Below are positions 21,831-33,325 of a stretch of DNA of 64,000 bases, in pieces (within the stretch, counting starts at the first letter, position 1; each line of letters opens with the position of its first letter). The notes beneath the pieces are model-generated. The model did no database searches. It was not told the origin of the DNA and saw nothing but the letters and a program-made list of their open reading frames with translations. The stretch is taken from NCBI RefSeq assembly GCF_030253575.1, contig NC_080567.1, positions 38,487,001 to 38,551,000 of the forward strand, given 5' to 3'. Source of the DNA: Rhododendron vialii (lineage: Eukaryota; Streptophyta; Magnoliopsida; Ericales; Ericaceae). Made by a program: the position numbers and the translations under genes.

Positions 21831-22574
21831 CACTACAAGAAAAATGGTCATTCCCGGCATTTTTATTACCGGCATTTTAATTAATGCCGGAAAAGCCATT
21901 ATTACCGGTATTTCAAGAAATGCCGGAAATAAATAATTATTACCGGAATTTGTTTTAAAAAAATGCCGGCAAAAGTCGATTTTTCCGCCAAAATAATACC
22001 ATTAAACTATTACCGGCATTTGTTGAAAAAAATGCCGGAAAAACTCTCCGTATAATATAAATATTTTTCATTGTGCAAGGTGACCCAATATGGTGGCTAG
22101 CCCAGTTGGTAGTCTCACGCGTGCGCGAGGCAAAGGTCACGAGTTCAAATCTTGGGGCAAGCAACTTCTCCACAAAATTTGCGCGCCACGTGGCAGACAC
22201 ATGGACCCAATATGGTGGCTAGCCCAGTTGGTAGTCTCATGCGTGCGCGAGGCAAAGGTCACGAGTTCGAATCTTGGGGCAAGCAACTTCTCCACAAAAT
22301 TTGGGCGCCACGTGGCGCACCCAGGTGGCATTTTGTATTATATGGTATAGTTTTTCCCGGCATTTGTTGTACAAATGCCGCAAATGAGTCCAACTATTGC
22401 CGGCATTTATTGAGACCTTTCTCGGCATTTGTACTTTTACCGACACACTCCTAGACGGCATTTGTAATAAATGCCGGTAATACCAAAAAAATGCTGGTAA
22501 TACTCTTTACCGGCATTTTTTAAACTTTTAGCGGCATTTATGAAATACCGGGAAAAGCAAAATTTCTTGCAGTG
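21831..22574. mobile_element. Small non-autonomous CACTA element
   Basis: The left end is CACTACAAGAAAAATGGTCA, and the right end in reverse complement starts CACTGCAAGAAA. Both flanks are packed with the subterminal motif CCGGCATTT in both orientations. It is 744 bp with no transposase. The flanking triplets AAT and AAA differ at one base. The middle is occupied by two tandem tRNA-like units. Confidence 0.85.
22082..22326 (+). mobile_element. Tandem dimer of tRNA-like SINE heads inside CACTA
   Basis: Two 122-bp copies (22082-22203 and 22204-22326) each carry a pol III A box (TAGCCCAGTTGG; 22098-22109 in the first) and, at tRNA-like distance, a B box (GAGTTCAAATCTT in the first, GAGTTCGAATCTT in the second). 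Each copy ends in GCGCCACGTGGC. No poly(A) tail was seen. The dimer sits centrally between the CCGGCATTT arrays. Confidence 0.75.
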
Positions 22575-22582
22575 AAATTTGT

Positions 22583-22690
22583 TTGGATATCAGTAAAGGG
22601 GTTTACGAAATACCCAAATTTTGCTTCTGAAAATAGGCATTTTCAGAAGCAAAGTTTGGGTATTTCGTAAACCCCCATAACGATATCCAA
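22583..22690. repeat. 108-bp near-perfect hairpin
   Basis: The 52-nt arms (outer end TTGGATATC, inner end TTGCTTCTGAAAAT) are reverse complements with only a few mismatches around a 4-nt loop. It begins 8 bp beyond the end of the small CACTA element. It may be a short foldback MITE and would fold like a small-RNA precursor if transcribed. Confidence 0.8.
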
Positions 22691-23575
22691 ATGAACTAAT
22701 TTTTCATTGAGACCTTAAACAAGACGTTTTGAACAAAATGAGCGGCTCCAATCATCTTTGTGTGACCCAAAATAGGTTCAAATCCCATCTATGTGTGTTG
22801 TTTGTTCTTTGAAATCTATGCTGGTAGGCTTTCTGATATCAAATATACATGCAGATTGTTTTGGGAACTCCATATACTTGGTAGTAACTCTACATATATA
22901 GATTTTAATGGGATATAGCCCTTTCCTCCAGAAAAGAAACTCCTCTAAAGATATTGTGGTTGCTAAATCACATAAATTTTGTTCTGTACGAATGAGAGTG
23001 TGAAAACGTTTTTGAAATACATCCTAAATTACTAAAATCAATGAGGACGATGATTGATGCCACTAAAATTGAAAACGGGAGTAGATGGTATTCTAAAAAA
23101 TTATACTCCTATGTGACTAAGGTCACAGGTCACTAGTTTTTGGAACATTATCACGACCAACCAGAGAATAGTTTCCCAAGTGTACACCAAATGATAGTAA
23201 CCATAGCTTTACTACTGAGAATTTCTACCGACTGGGGCTAGTTTAGTTGATTTTGCAGTGTTTGCTTTTTTTTTTTGAAAAACATTTTTCAAAAGATTCT
23301 TCTTACTGCGGATCAAAAAAAAAAAAAGATTCTTCTTACTTTCAATCATTTCTCTTTCTATCTCTCTCCACTTATTATCTCTACTATTTTTTCAATTTTT
23401 TTTTTCAAAAAATGTTCCAAATAAAGCAAGACTCTTGCATCCTCTTAAAAGGTAAGGGTTTGAATCTTTCCCACCTGCGTGTGGATCAGTGGGTTTTCTT
23501 CCCTTTTTACTTTGGTGGATTTGGTTATAGACTCTCGTAATTAATATAGTATCTCGAACTTGTACTTTGTAAATA
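22691..23575. other. Intergenic, no gene recognised
   Basis: AT-rich. The short sequence AAGATTCTTCTTACT is duplicated at 23294-23340. Confidence 0.4.
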
Positions 23576-23706
23576 GGGAAATTGACAGCTAATGACGTGT
23601 TTTGATAATTAATACCTGCTAAAAACAAACTAAAAATATTTGTTAATACTGAAAATATTCTTGACAGATATTAATTATAAAAACACGCATTGACCGTTAT
23701 TTTCCC
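23576..23706. mobile_element. Foldback MITE, family M1, copy 1
   Basis: The imperfect palindrome reads GGGAAATTGACAG ... TTTTGATAATTAATACC, with the complementary order on the right. The same family occurs at 38414-38543. No clear target duplication. Confidence 0.7.
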
Positions 23707-23976
23707 TTGAAAATAATCTCTTACCTACTGAGAGAATTTGTTGTCAGCTCCAACAGTACAGAGGGTCCTAGATTGCAAATTGGATGTGCAAGTTGGAGTA
23801 CATGAAAACAATGGTTGAAACGACCTAGCTTGTTTTCTATTCCCTTTACTGGATGTCATCCTCACCTCCACTTATTTTCAATCAACAAAACTCTACCTGT
23901 TCCGGACTCCGGAGCGTTCGAAGGTGATGGTATAGTCTATAATAAAAACTTGTGTAATTTGTAAAATATGTTTTAT

Positions 23977-24140
23977 GGATAGCTCAGCTGAATATCTGTT
24001 CTGACTTCTCTCTCAGCGAATAGGACGAATTGAGTGGGCGACATCGCGAAGTGGGTTCCTACAATATTTGTAGGATAGATCAGCTAAATACCTGTTCCGA
24101 CTTCTCTATGCGAGTAGGAGAGGAGTTGAGTGGGCAACCG
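23977..24140. repeat. Tandem diverged duplication
   Basis: Two copies contain GATAGCTCAGCTGAATA or a variant, CTGTTCYGACTTCTCT, and GAGTTGAGTGGGC or a variant. Non-coding. Confidence 0.7.
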
Positions 24141-24748
24141 TATAAATTTTTTCTTAATTGACCAGAATACGTAGTATGTTAAAAAACAAACACTAAGAAA
24201 ATAATTAAAAAATGAATCAGAAAGTTACGTGGCAAATTAAACTATAAAAATACATAGGAGTAACATATGAACCAGAAAATTCATAATTAATTAACCTGAA
24301 AATTCTTAAGCACAAAAGGCATATCTTTATTTTTCTAAGGTACACGTTGTTTGTAAACGGTTCACATCTTTTTCCTACGATTAAATATGAAATTCTTCGT
24401 GTGTGTGGGGTGGGTTTTTTTAACAAGTATTCGATTAACCCCAAGGGTATGGTTTGGTGGCTACAGTTTAAAAAATATAAAGAGATTTGCTCACTTTTAA
24501 AGTCTTGAGTTTAAAAATTCTCAAATACTGTCAATCTTCAGTTACACGATTTTTTTCCTGACTTTTAATTGCCACTCCCTGACAGCGGATGGTGTGACTG
24601 AATTCCGGAAAATTATTTATTCGACGTGCTGGGTGCACTTCCGAAAAATTATTTAAGCATAACAAAAGTTGAAGTAACCGATTGTTGTTGGGATGCGAGC
24701 CTCACCTTATCACAAGCCCCATATCTCCCTCACTCTTCCCCCCCCCCC

Positions 24749-24801
<53 letters not shown>

Positions 24802-25506
24802 TTTCGCGTTAGTTGCATGAGGATGCGCATCAAGCATGCATCTAAAATTCCATGCAAATGGATATCCAGAACAATTATTCTACAATCACAACTATTTACA
24901 CAAATTTATTCATATTAAGACCTACACGTACTTACACAAATAGTTTACATATATACTCATATTTTTTAAGTAGAATTCACACACATAGTGAAGGTGTAAT
25001 GTGTATCTAGACTTCAGTACCAAAGAGAGGAGAGGAGAGAGTAGTGGTACTACTACTTTCAAACAAGTAGACTGGCCACCAAACAGTAAAGACAGCAACC
25101 CTCGATTCCTTCCTATTGGTTATAACAAAAAGCGAGATCTAGCAAATCGGGAATTTTTGACTAGATAAGTTTCCCCTCCTTTTCCCTCGTCCGTCCACAA
25201 ATACAATACTAATATAATATATATAATTAATTACAAACATGCAGTAGGGGAAACCCAACCCATGTGCCATCAATGGGGGAAAGAAAAGATAAAATTTAGA
25301 TAATCCAGAGAAACAGCCAAATGCTGGTCCCTCTGTCTAAAGAATTCAATTCGCATGGCCCATGCGAAAGGGAAACAAGATTAAACAAATCGCATCCATA
25401 CTTATATTTCTCATCTAACCACATTTAAATATACAAAAGAAATTTTAAGTTGCAGAAAAGGCATGTTTCAGGACCAGAAGTACACAAATAAATAAATCAA
25501 TATATA
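24141..25506. other. Intergenic with a (CT)n microsatellite
   Basis: (CT)n at about 24751-24796. No gene domain is recognised in any frame; the Ser-Leu-rich open frames come from the microsatellite. Confidence 0.5.
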
Positions 25507-25736
25507 CTTCCTCGATCCGTTCCAAATTTTTATTTTTTACGATTTTACGTGTAATTTTCAATGACCTATATCTCAAAATATATATTATTTAAAATATACA
25601 ATATAGACATTCTTTAATAGATTTTAATTATTTCTATTAAACAATATTTTCAAAAACATAATATACATTGAGAGATATAAGCAATTGAAAGTTGCATGTA
25701 AAATCGTATAAGACTAAGAATTTGGGACGGAGGATG
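25507..25736. mobile_element. Stowaway-like MITE
   Basis: The ends CTTCCTCGATCCGTTCCAAA and (reverse complement) CATCCTCCGTCCCAAAT fit the Stowaway terminus CTCCCTCCGTYCC. TA dinucleotides flank both sides (25505-25506 and 25737-25738). It is 230 bp, AT-rich and folds on itself. Confidence 0.85.
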
Positions 25737-25738
25737 TA

Positions 25739-26828
25739 TTTAATAATTAGGATTATTCTAACATCTGCCCAAAGTATGAAAGTACATTGATATTCGAGAA
25801 AGATGTATTGATATATGTGAAAGTCTGTTGATCTTCGTGAGATATGCATTGATATCCGAATTTGTTTGGAATTATTAACACATTATCATCTGCCTAATGA
25901 GCGGAGGTAATTAGCAAGACTGATGTAATATATACATATATACTCGTAGTAGTATGTTGATAAAAAATAAAAACGAAAGAAGTTTACCTACACAACTTTA
26001 AAGTATACAACCGATGACGCAATTATATCTAGAGCCGTTTGGTGCATGTGAATCCATGCGCACTGAACGACACCAGACGCAATTTTGCTGGAGTTATAGT
26101 TTGAAGTTGTGTATGTAACATTCCTCTAAAATAAAATAAAAAATCTTGAGGCCTGCCTCTTTCTGAGAAAACGTTTGTCTTGTGTAAGTTACTTTTGGTT
26201 CCTAGAAGAAGGGATTTGAGAACGAAAACAAAGGACAATCTTTTTTTTTTTTTGGTAATGAACGCGAGAAACTAACATTAATAAAAAATAATTAAGTTTG
26301 GCGTATTTAATCCCTACAATGTCTTCCTGTTCAATATTGGCAGCAAGAGTTTAAATAATAAAGTTTGGCGTATTTTTAATCCCTACAATGTCTTCCGGCC
26401 TGTTCACTGATTCCAACTTCCTCTTCTCTGTCAACACTGTCCTCCTCTTTGTCATGAACTAATGGTGTGGTTCTGTCTGTGGATACCTACCGTGGAGCAA
26501 GACGAGGTGAAGCGAAGAGAAACCGCCACCAAAGGAAGGAAGGAACTGTGGCTATAAGCGCAACAAGAAGCCGACATATTCCAGTGAGCCCACACGCATG
26601 CATCTACTGTAAAGTATGACTACTTTCCATTTTTCTTCCTTAAATTCTTGCTTTATGTTACTTTCCTAATTTTCCTTTCATTCAACAAACATTGGCTTTT
26701 CTAGGAGCCCTTTACGCAAAGTTCAATGAGATATTTAAAGGTTAGGAAAGTTAATGTCGGTAGCAAAAATGAAGACAAAGCAATTTCCAATTACATTACT
26801 TTAACAAGGATGGAACTGGGGGTAAGTG
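25739..26828. other. Intergenic, left flank of the large CACTA element
   Basis: A direct duplication of AAGTTTGGCGTATTT ... CCTACAATGTCTTCC occurs at 26293-26330 and 26363-26400. No gene is recognised. Confidence 0.5.
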
Positions 26829-27014
26829 CACTACAACAAATTACACAATTGCCGACCAAATTTCCCGACTAAAAAAAAATTTGTCGCCAAATGTTGAACC
26901 ATTACCGACTAAATATATGTTAGTCAGAAAATGTTTTTCTATTTCCCGACTAAATTACTTTAGTCACTAAATTTTGAATTTTGCCGACCAAAAAATATAT
27001 TTAGTCGGGAAATA

Positions 27015-27700
27015 CAGATTTTTTACCAATTTATAAAATTAATAAATGAAATACATTCCCCGACTAATTACTTTGGTCGGCTTTTATTAATAAAACCCGA
27101 CTAATTATTGTTTTAGTAGGCAAATACAAATTTTTTTACCCTATTATAAAATTAATAAATGAAATATATTCCCCGACTAATTAGTTTGGTCGGGTTTTAT
27201 TCATATTAGCAGACTAATTATAGTTTTAGTCGGCAAATACAAATTTTTCTTACCCATTTATAAAATTAATAAATGAAATACATTTCCCGACTAATTAGTT
27301 TGGTCGGGTTTTATTCATATTAGCCGACTAATTATAGTTTTAGTCGGCAAATACAATTTTTTTTACCGATTTATAAAATTAATAATTGAAATACATTCCC
27401 CGACTAATTAGTTTAGTCGGGTTTTATTCATATTGGCCGACTAATTATAATTTTAGTCGGCAAATACAAATTTTTTTTACCGATTTATAAAATTAATAAA
27501 TGAAATACATTCCCCGGCTAATTAGTTTGGTCGGGTTTTATTAATATTAGCCGACTAATTATAGTTTTAGTCGGCAAATACAATTTTTTTACCAATTTAT
27601 AAAATTAATAAATGAAATACATTCCCCGACTAATTAGTTTGGTCGGGTTTTAGTAATATTAGCCGACTAATTATAGGTTTAGTCGGAAAATATCAATTTT
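27015..27700. repeat. Six-unit, about 113-bp subterminal array
   Basis: Six units each contain TTTATAAAATTAATAAATGA or a variant, then CATTCCCCGACTAATTA, then a TTTTAGTCGGCAAATAC-like end. Every unit therefore presents the CCGACTAA motif in both orientations. Period and sequence are well kept across units, which suggests expansion by unequal exchange. Confidence 0.9.
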
Positions 27701-27826
27701 TACTCTCTTTTTAAAAAAATTCACGAAAGGAAAGATTTGTTTCAACTACATTGATCACAATGTTACCTTCCCGGTCGAAACAGTTTTTTTTTTCTTCTTC
27801 TTAATCCTAAAATTCTTATAAAATTT

Positions 27827-28560
27827 TGGCTTGATCAGGTTTAAGGAAAACCCCTTTATCGGCACTCAAATTCTTAAATAAAAATAAATTTGTTGTCCGA
27901 TCAAGTGTCTATTCATATGCGGTTAACTTCATTTTTTGTATGAATAATTTTATTCGTATTATGTCAAAGATAGATAGTTTCGATTACCAAAAAAGACCTT
28001 AGGCGGGACTCAGTTAGTGGTCTATAACATTTAAACGTCTCCAAACGCATTAAATGTTTTTCGATCAGGTGATCTTCAATATCGAATGATCTCCAATTTT
28101 GGTGACAATACTATAATCAGTAAGATGTGAAATCCTAACGGTTCATATCGGGCATTATGAAAATGACTCGGTAGTTGCCTTAATTTACAATCTGTACTTT
28201 TGATCTTCTTGATAATCAACTAAGTCTTATGTTGCTCTCGTTCTTGCAGTAGCCACACGATTGCAAGACAATGATCATGACAATCGGGATCGTTGATTTT
28301 GTAGCACTCGTTGAATTATTCATTCTTGTGACTTTGTGGCTCGATCAGATTTAGAAAACCCCTTTTATCAAGAAATGAACTCATTAGAAAAATAATATTT
28401 TTTGTTCGATCAATTGTCTAACGGAAAACGATTAACTATAATGAAGTTGATCGCGTATCGTTAAACACTTGATCGGACATAAAAATTTCATTTTATCAAC
28501 GAATTTGCATACCGATGAAGGGGTTTTCTAAACCCGATGGAGCCAAAAATTCGCATGAAT
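27827..28560. repeat. Direct and inverted repeats within the CACTA left interior
   Basis: A segment with GATCAGGTTTAAGGAAAACC and TTGTCCGATCAAGTGTCT (27827-27925) recurs directly at about 28335-28440 and inverted at about 28460-28545 (GATGAAGGGGTTTTCTAAAC). The last two form a large imperfect palindrome. Non-coding. Confidence 0.7.
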
Positions 28561-29729
28561 GATCTAGTCGACAAGCTCAAGGAATTCAACGGTATCAATC
28601 GTCATGTTTGTATTGTAGTTGCATGACTACTATACATTCACCTATAGCAGATGACTTAGTTTACTACAAAATAAGTTGAACGTATAGATTCTAAAGATTA
28701 TTGTTTAATCTATTCTTATAATGGGCAATCTAAACCGTTGGAATTTCATAATTTACCAATTCAATTAGTGCCATCAAAATCGGAGATTATCGGATATCAA
28801 CAACTACTTGATCGGAAGACATTTAATTCATCCGAAGGTATTAAAGTCTCATAATGCACCACCTGAACACCACTCGAGGTATTTATTTGCAATCAAAACC
28901 GTTCATCTTTTGTACGTTGTAGAGTAGATCATTCCTACTGAAAATGAAGTTTAACGGATACACGTAACCACCTCATTGGAATAGTTTAGTAAAGCCGACA
29001 AATGATTAGACTTATCTAATTTTTTTACTGTATAAACGTATTTCGATGAGGTAGTTGAGGATGTTCGATCAATTTGAACTTTCATGTGGGAATTCAATTT
29101 GATGAATCCTACAAGATGAATGGTTCGGATAATTAAGTAAAAATCCGGACGTTAAGAACTAATTGCACCATTCATTGAACCGGCACCGTTTCATGTGTAA
29201 TGCCCAATATTCCACTACAGTGAATTACAAATAGAATACTTAAAATGACACCGTTTAAGACTCACTATTTACCCTTTTCCCTTCCAAAACACATTTCAAT
29301 CTCCCGCAACCTAGAGCTCGAAAAATTTCAAGTCTCGCGCTAGAAAATTTTCCCAGCACTTCCAATCTCCCGTTACCTAGGGCTGCTGCCTCTTCAGAGA
29401 CTTGGAACGATCATCTCCAATAACCTCGTCTTCTCCCCCATTTCGTCTCTTCCCAGAGCCAAACTCCTCAAAACCCTTGGCCAACAGTCTCGTCTCCGAC
29501 CTCGTCAATCGCGCGACTGCTACAGTAACACGTCAGCGGCCAGGGCTACTGTAGCCTCGCATCGCCCCGTCTCTTTCTCTCTGTGGTTGTTCTGTGTTTG
29601 TTGTTGAAGGCAAATCCAGATACGGGCAAAGAAGTCGAGGACGGCGACGGCGCAGGTCTTGCATTGGAGGTAATTTCTTCCGGGTTTTCTTTCTTTAGAC
29701 TCGATTTTTGGTGGTTTCGACTTGTGGGT

Positions 29730-29767
<38 letters not shown>

Positions 29768-30036
29768 GGTGACGGTGCTGGAGAAGAGGTTTCCGATTGT
29801 GGGTTTTCAGAGAATTCGATTTTGGATTTTTCTGGGTTTTCTTTTTGCAGAATCGATTTCTATATAGAACCCTAGTTTCTATGTAGAATCAATTTCTGTA
29901 GATAGTAGATACCTGTGTAAAACCCTAATTTTGATTTTTGAAATTGCTCTATTGTTACAATATTGAATAAGATAAAAGATTTTGTTCACGCTACACTTCT
30001 GCAAGAACAGTTAAAAACTTCATCTCCTTGTGATAG
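28561..30036 (+). other. CACTA interior upstream of captured exons, with 5'-leader-like region
   Basis: From about 29270 base composition becomes C-rich and leader-like, with a duplicated AATCTCCCG...ACCTAG element and then a frame ending in ACGGCGCAGGTCTTGCATTG before a GTAATT donor-like site near 29670. A (GA)n tract lies at 29731-29763. It may be the promoter and first exon of the captured gene, but no protein family is recognised. Confidence 0.4.
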
Positions 30037-31815
30037 AGTATGTGCGAGTTGTAATTCCGAGATTGGTTACGGAAGATTTCTGAATTGCTTGAATATATGC
30101 AGTTTGGCATCCTGAATGTTTCAGATGCCATACCTACAACCAACCAATTTGTGATTATGAGGTAAAAAAACTACTATCTATGCTGCCAAAATACTCTAGT
30201 TCTATTCTGATTTGAATGTTGGACCATCAGTGTACATTAGTAGTCAATAACTGATGTAGAATATTAATTCCTGTGATTTTTTTGGTGCTGAGGTTTTTTG
30301 CATATTGCTTCTTCTGTAGTTTTTGTTGTCTGGGAATTATCCTTATCACAAGTTTTGCTACAAGGAGCACTATCACCCAAAATGCGACGTTTGCAAACAT
30401 TTTGTAAGTATCTTCCAAGTGTCAAGAAATAACTTGTTGATTCTATCTTGCATAATCAGGTTCTAGTGCGAATGGGAAAATTTTAATTCTTCACAGTGCA
30501 ACATGTACTGCATCAAATCTGTATTGTTGTTTCCTTTTTTTTTTCTTCTTTGGACTGAATCATGTTGAAATTTTTTGTGGCCGTGTCAATAACGTTCATG
30601 CCTTTGCATGTCATATCATATAAAGCAATGAATTGATGTCCATGTATTTTGTTGTACTTTGCTATTGCAAATGACAGTGCTTTAAATATATGAAAAAAAA
30701 TTGTATGTTGTGGTGACCACTGACTTTTATTGTTGTTGTACATTATGAAATCTACTTGAGCTTTAATCATACGGATTATAATTAGAACTTAAAAGGAAAA
30801 AATAGAAGAAGCAGCTGGACTGTTTTCTTTTCTTCTGTGACTTTATTTTGATGTCTCTGAAAACTGTTGAGGGATATTAATGAATAGATCAAAATCTTGT
30901 TTTGCCATCAAATACTATCCTGAGATCAAAATCCTAATCTGGGGTCACATACTAACCCAAGTATCCGGGTGGATTCCCTTGAAATTCTATTGTTGCCCTA
31001 GTTCCTTGGAGCAGGTGGTATCACAGCACACTTGCCTTCAATTTTTAGGCTAACAACTGCTGCAACATGTCCTGGAAAGAACAATTGTTTCTTCTTTTTT
31101 TCTTTTGGTTGGACAAATTCTCTGCCATGCTCCTCTATTTGACTTCTGGAGACTAGAAATCCAGGGAAGCTTTCTTATAAGTAAATTTTTCTACCCAAAT
31201 GTTAGCTTCTTGTTGCAATGGGGCCTCCACTCTTTGCTCCCATTAAAAATGCCAAGGGGAATGCCTAGAGAGTTGGATTAGCCAAACTCTTAACCAATTT
31301 ATTAATGATGATACCAGGTAAATATAATCCAGTGTCGTTCTAAATAAACTCAGCAAGCCCATATCCTCCACAAGGCTACTTTGTAGATTTACAAGAGTTG
31401 GTCTAACATAGCTTTAAATGTCCTCATGCAAATTTTTACCTGGGTTTCGGTTGGGAGAACGTGTTGCGGTGTCTTAAACATCTTCGACTTCAAGTATTGC
31501 GAGTCTTGGACATTTGAACCTCTATTCTAACCTGGGCACCTAGGTTCATCTTATGTAAGGAAATCTCGGAAACACTAAAAGGTTTTGTGAATTGGCATCT
31601 TTTTGTAGTGTGAAACTATTACACTTATCTTTCAAGTTCCATTTCTTATCAATTCATGCTGGTCCTTTTTAAAAGTTTTATGATTTTTTTTCCAGATACC
31701 GACAAACGCTGCTGGTCTTATAGAATATAGAGCACATCCTTTCTGGGTCCAGAAGTATTGCCCCTTTCATGAACACGATGGGACTCCTCGGTGCTGTAGC
31801 TGTGAGCAAATGGAG
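30037..31815 (+). pseudogene. Captured DA1-like LIM-domain exons
   Basis: Three exon-like blocks are joined by GT/AG introns: about 30037-30161 (VCASCNSEIGYGRFLNCLN, then WHPECFRCHTYNQPICDYE), 30320-30403 (FLLSGNYPYHKFCYKEHYHP then KCDVCKHF) and 31696-31815 ([20 protein letters not shown] then [20 protein letters not shown]). Together they match the LIM region of DA1/DAR proteins, ubiquitin-dependent peptidases that limit organ size. The ubiquitin-interacting motifs and the C-terminal HEMMH peptidase are absent. The first block changes frame between LNCLN and WHPEC. The second cysteine of the CFRCxxC pair is Tyr (TAC at 30135-30137). It sits wholly within the CACTA element, hence capture. Whether it is transcribed cannot be told. 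Confidence 0.85.
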
Positions 31816-33168
31816 GTTAGTTTAACTTAAATACAATTGATCTAGCGATTTCTTTGGGTGTGCAAAGGGGCATCTGAATCCCATTCCCAGTGATTCCCTT
31901 TTTTCATTCTTGCTAAATTTTAATTTCTAGTGTACATGTGTACCTTAGTTTTATCAGAAAGAGAGGGATTTTATTCCCTTCCTGTCAAATAACAGATGGA
32001 AGTCAGTCTGAGTGGCCATATAGATTGAGATTACTTAGGAAAAAACTACTCAATAATTAACTATTCGTGGTTTAGTTTCGAATTTTTTTGTTGGGTAATC
32101 CATAAACCATCAGTTACCGCCCCCCAGAAAATCCCAACTACAATAAATTGACCATAGCTATCGCACGAAGTTAACAAAAAAGGTGGTTAGTTGGAAAATT
32201 GTAGGTCTTACTGTTACAATTAACTGTTTTTTACATGTTTTACAGTAGCTATTAGCAGTAACAGCAGCATCAAACATCAGTAGTAACAAACAGCAGTGAC
32301 AAACAATAACCAACAGTAGCAGTAGCAGCCAAACAACATAGCACACAACCACATATCTACTGGTACCAGCACAACAGCAGAATAGCAAGCATAACAGCAA
32401 TATACCAGAACACAAAGCTTTGAACCTACTTTAGCTACTGAGATGAATCGTTAAACACCAGCAAAACAATTCTGATCTGACAGAACAGCAGCAACAAAGG
32501 CTCCACCATGACAAGCAGCAACTAGCAGTTGTAATTCAGAGGATATCTAGGGACATGCCCCCTAGGAAAGCTTAAACCACCCAAGGGACAACCCCCACGG
32601 GTAGGTACAAGACAGAGGGATATACCCCCAAGCTCACAAGCACATGAACATCATAGAACAAATGCTTACCAATGAAACTAAATGAAATTAGTCATGGTCC
32701 AGTAAGTTTATTACAGAACAGAGTCAATCAAACAAACACACAGATATACAATGCCCTTGGTATGTTCTTTGTTCTGTAGTCCACAGCTGTCCGGCAACAT
32801 GCTGTCCAGCAATCTGCTGCTATCCTGCTACTGTTATGCTGCATTTTCTGTCTAACTTTGGTATTTTGTTGCTTTGAACCCTGCTTTGGATGCTGCTGTT
32901 CTGTCTAGCAACTGTAAAGTTCTGTCCATTACTTCCATGTCATTTTTGTAATGCTTAGGAGTCCAAACACTTTTCTTACTGCTGCTACTGTCCAGTTCAG
33001 TTGCTGCCAATCACCCTCTTTTGCATGTGTTTCCCTCCCATCTATTAGATGGACTTAAAACATGTGGTGTTTGATATGGTGTTTGTTATGGCTCAATCTG
33101 TCCATTTTTCATTTAGCCCTTGGCTTAGATCCTTGTAGCCACTTGGCTTATTTTCTGTTAGTTTACAG
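31816..33168. other. Long intron-like stretch in the CACTA interior
   Basis: A low-complexity segment rich in CAGTAGCAG/AACAAC triplets spans about 32240-32420, with related CTGCTGCTA-rich sequence in the opposite sense at 32780-33000. No exon is recognised. Confidence 0.4.
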
Positions 33169-33325
33169 GTGCACCTTCAGCAAAGCGGCGGCGTGTGCGA
33201 GGGCCAACACGTGGAAAAAGAATTAGAAGGATAATTGCTGAGAATAAAGGGGAGAGGATCTCAGCTTATGTGACGCCGGAAATCTATGGTACATGGGAGC
33301 AGGGTGATGGTGGCTCAAATATATG
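33169..33325 (+). pseudogene. Exon resembling Ptta/En-Spm transposase N-terminus
   Basis: The block between an AG acceptor (33168) and a GTACG donor (33326) reads GAPSAKRRRVRGPTRGKRIR, then IIAENKGERISAYVTPEIYG, then TWEQGDGG. The RRVRGPTRGK core is typical of the conserved start of plant CACTA-encoded Ptta/En-Spm family proteins. Phase is compatible with the preceding LIM exon, which ends on a complete codon at 31815. The rest of the transposase protein is not found downstream. Confidence 0.6.

Noticed and set aside
22090-22461. Open frames reading MVASPVGSL-like proteins
   Set aside because: They are translations of the tRNA-like SINE heads, a common artefact.
24751-24820. Ser-Leu repeat proteins over (CT)n/(GA)n tracts here and at 5200, 6757, 7904 and 29731
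   Set aside because: Microsatellite translations with no flanking coding sequence.
27015-27700. CRISPR-like array
   Set aside because: The context is a plant transposon terminus, the units are long and diverged along their whole length, and there are no unique spacers.
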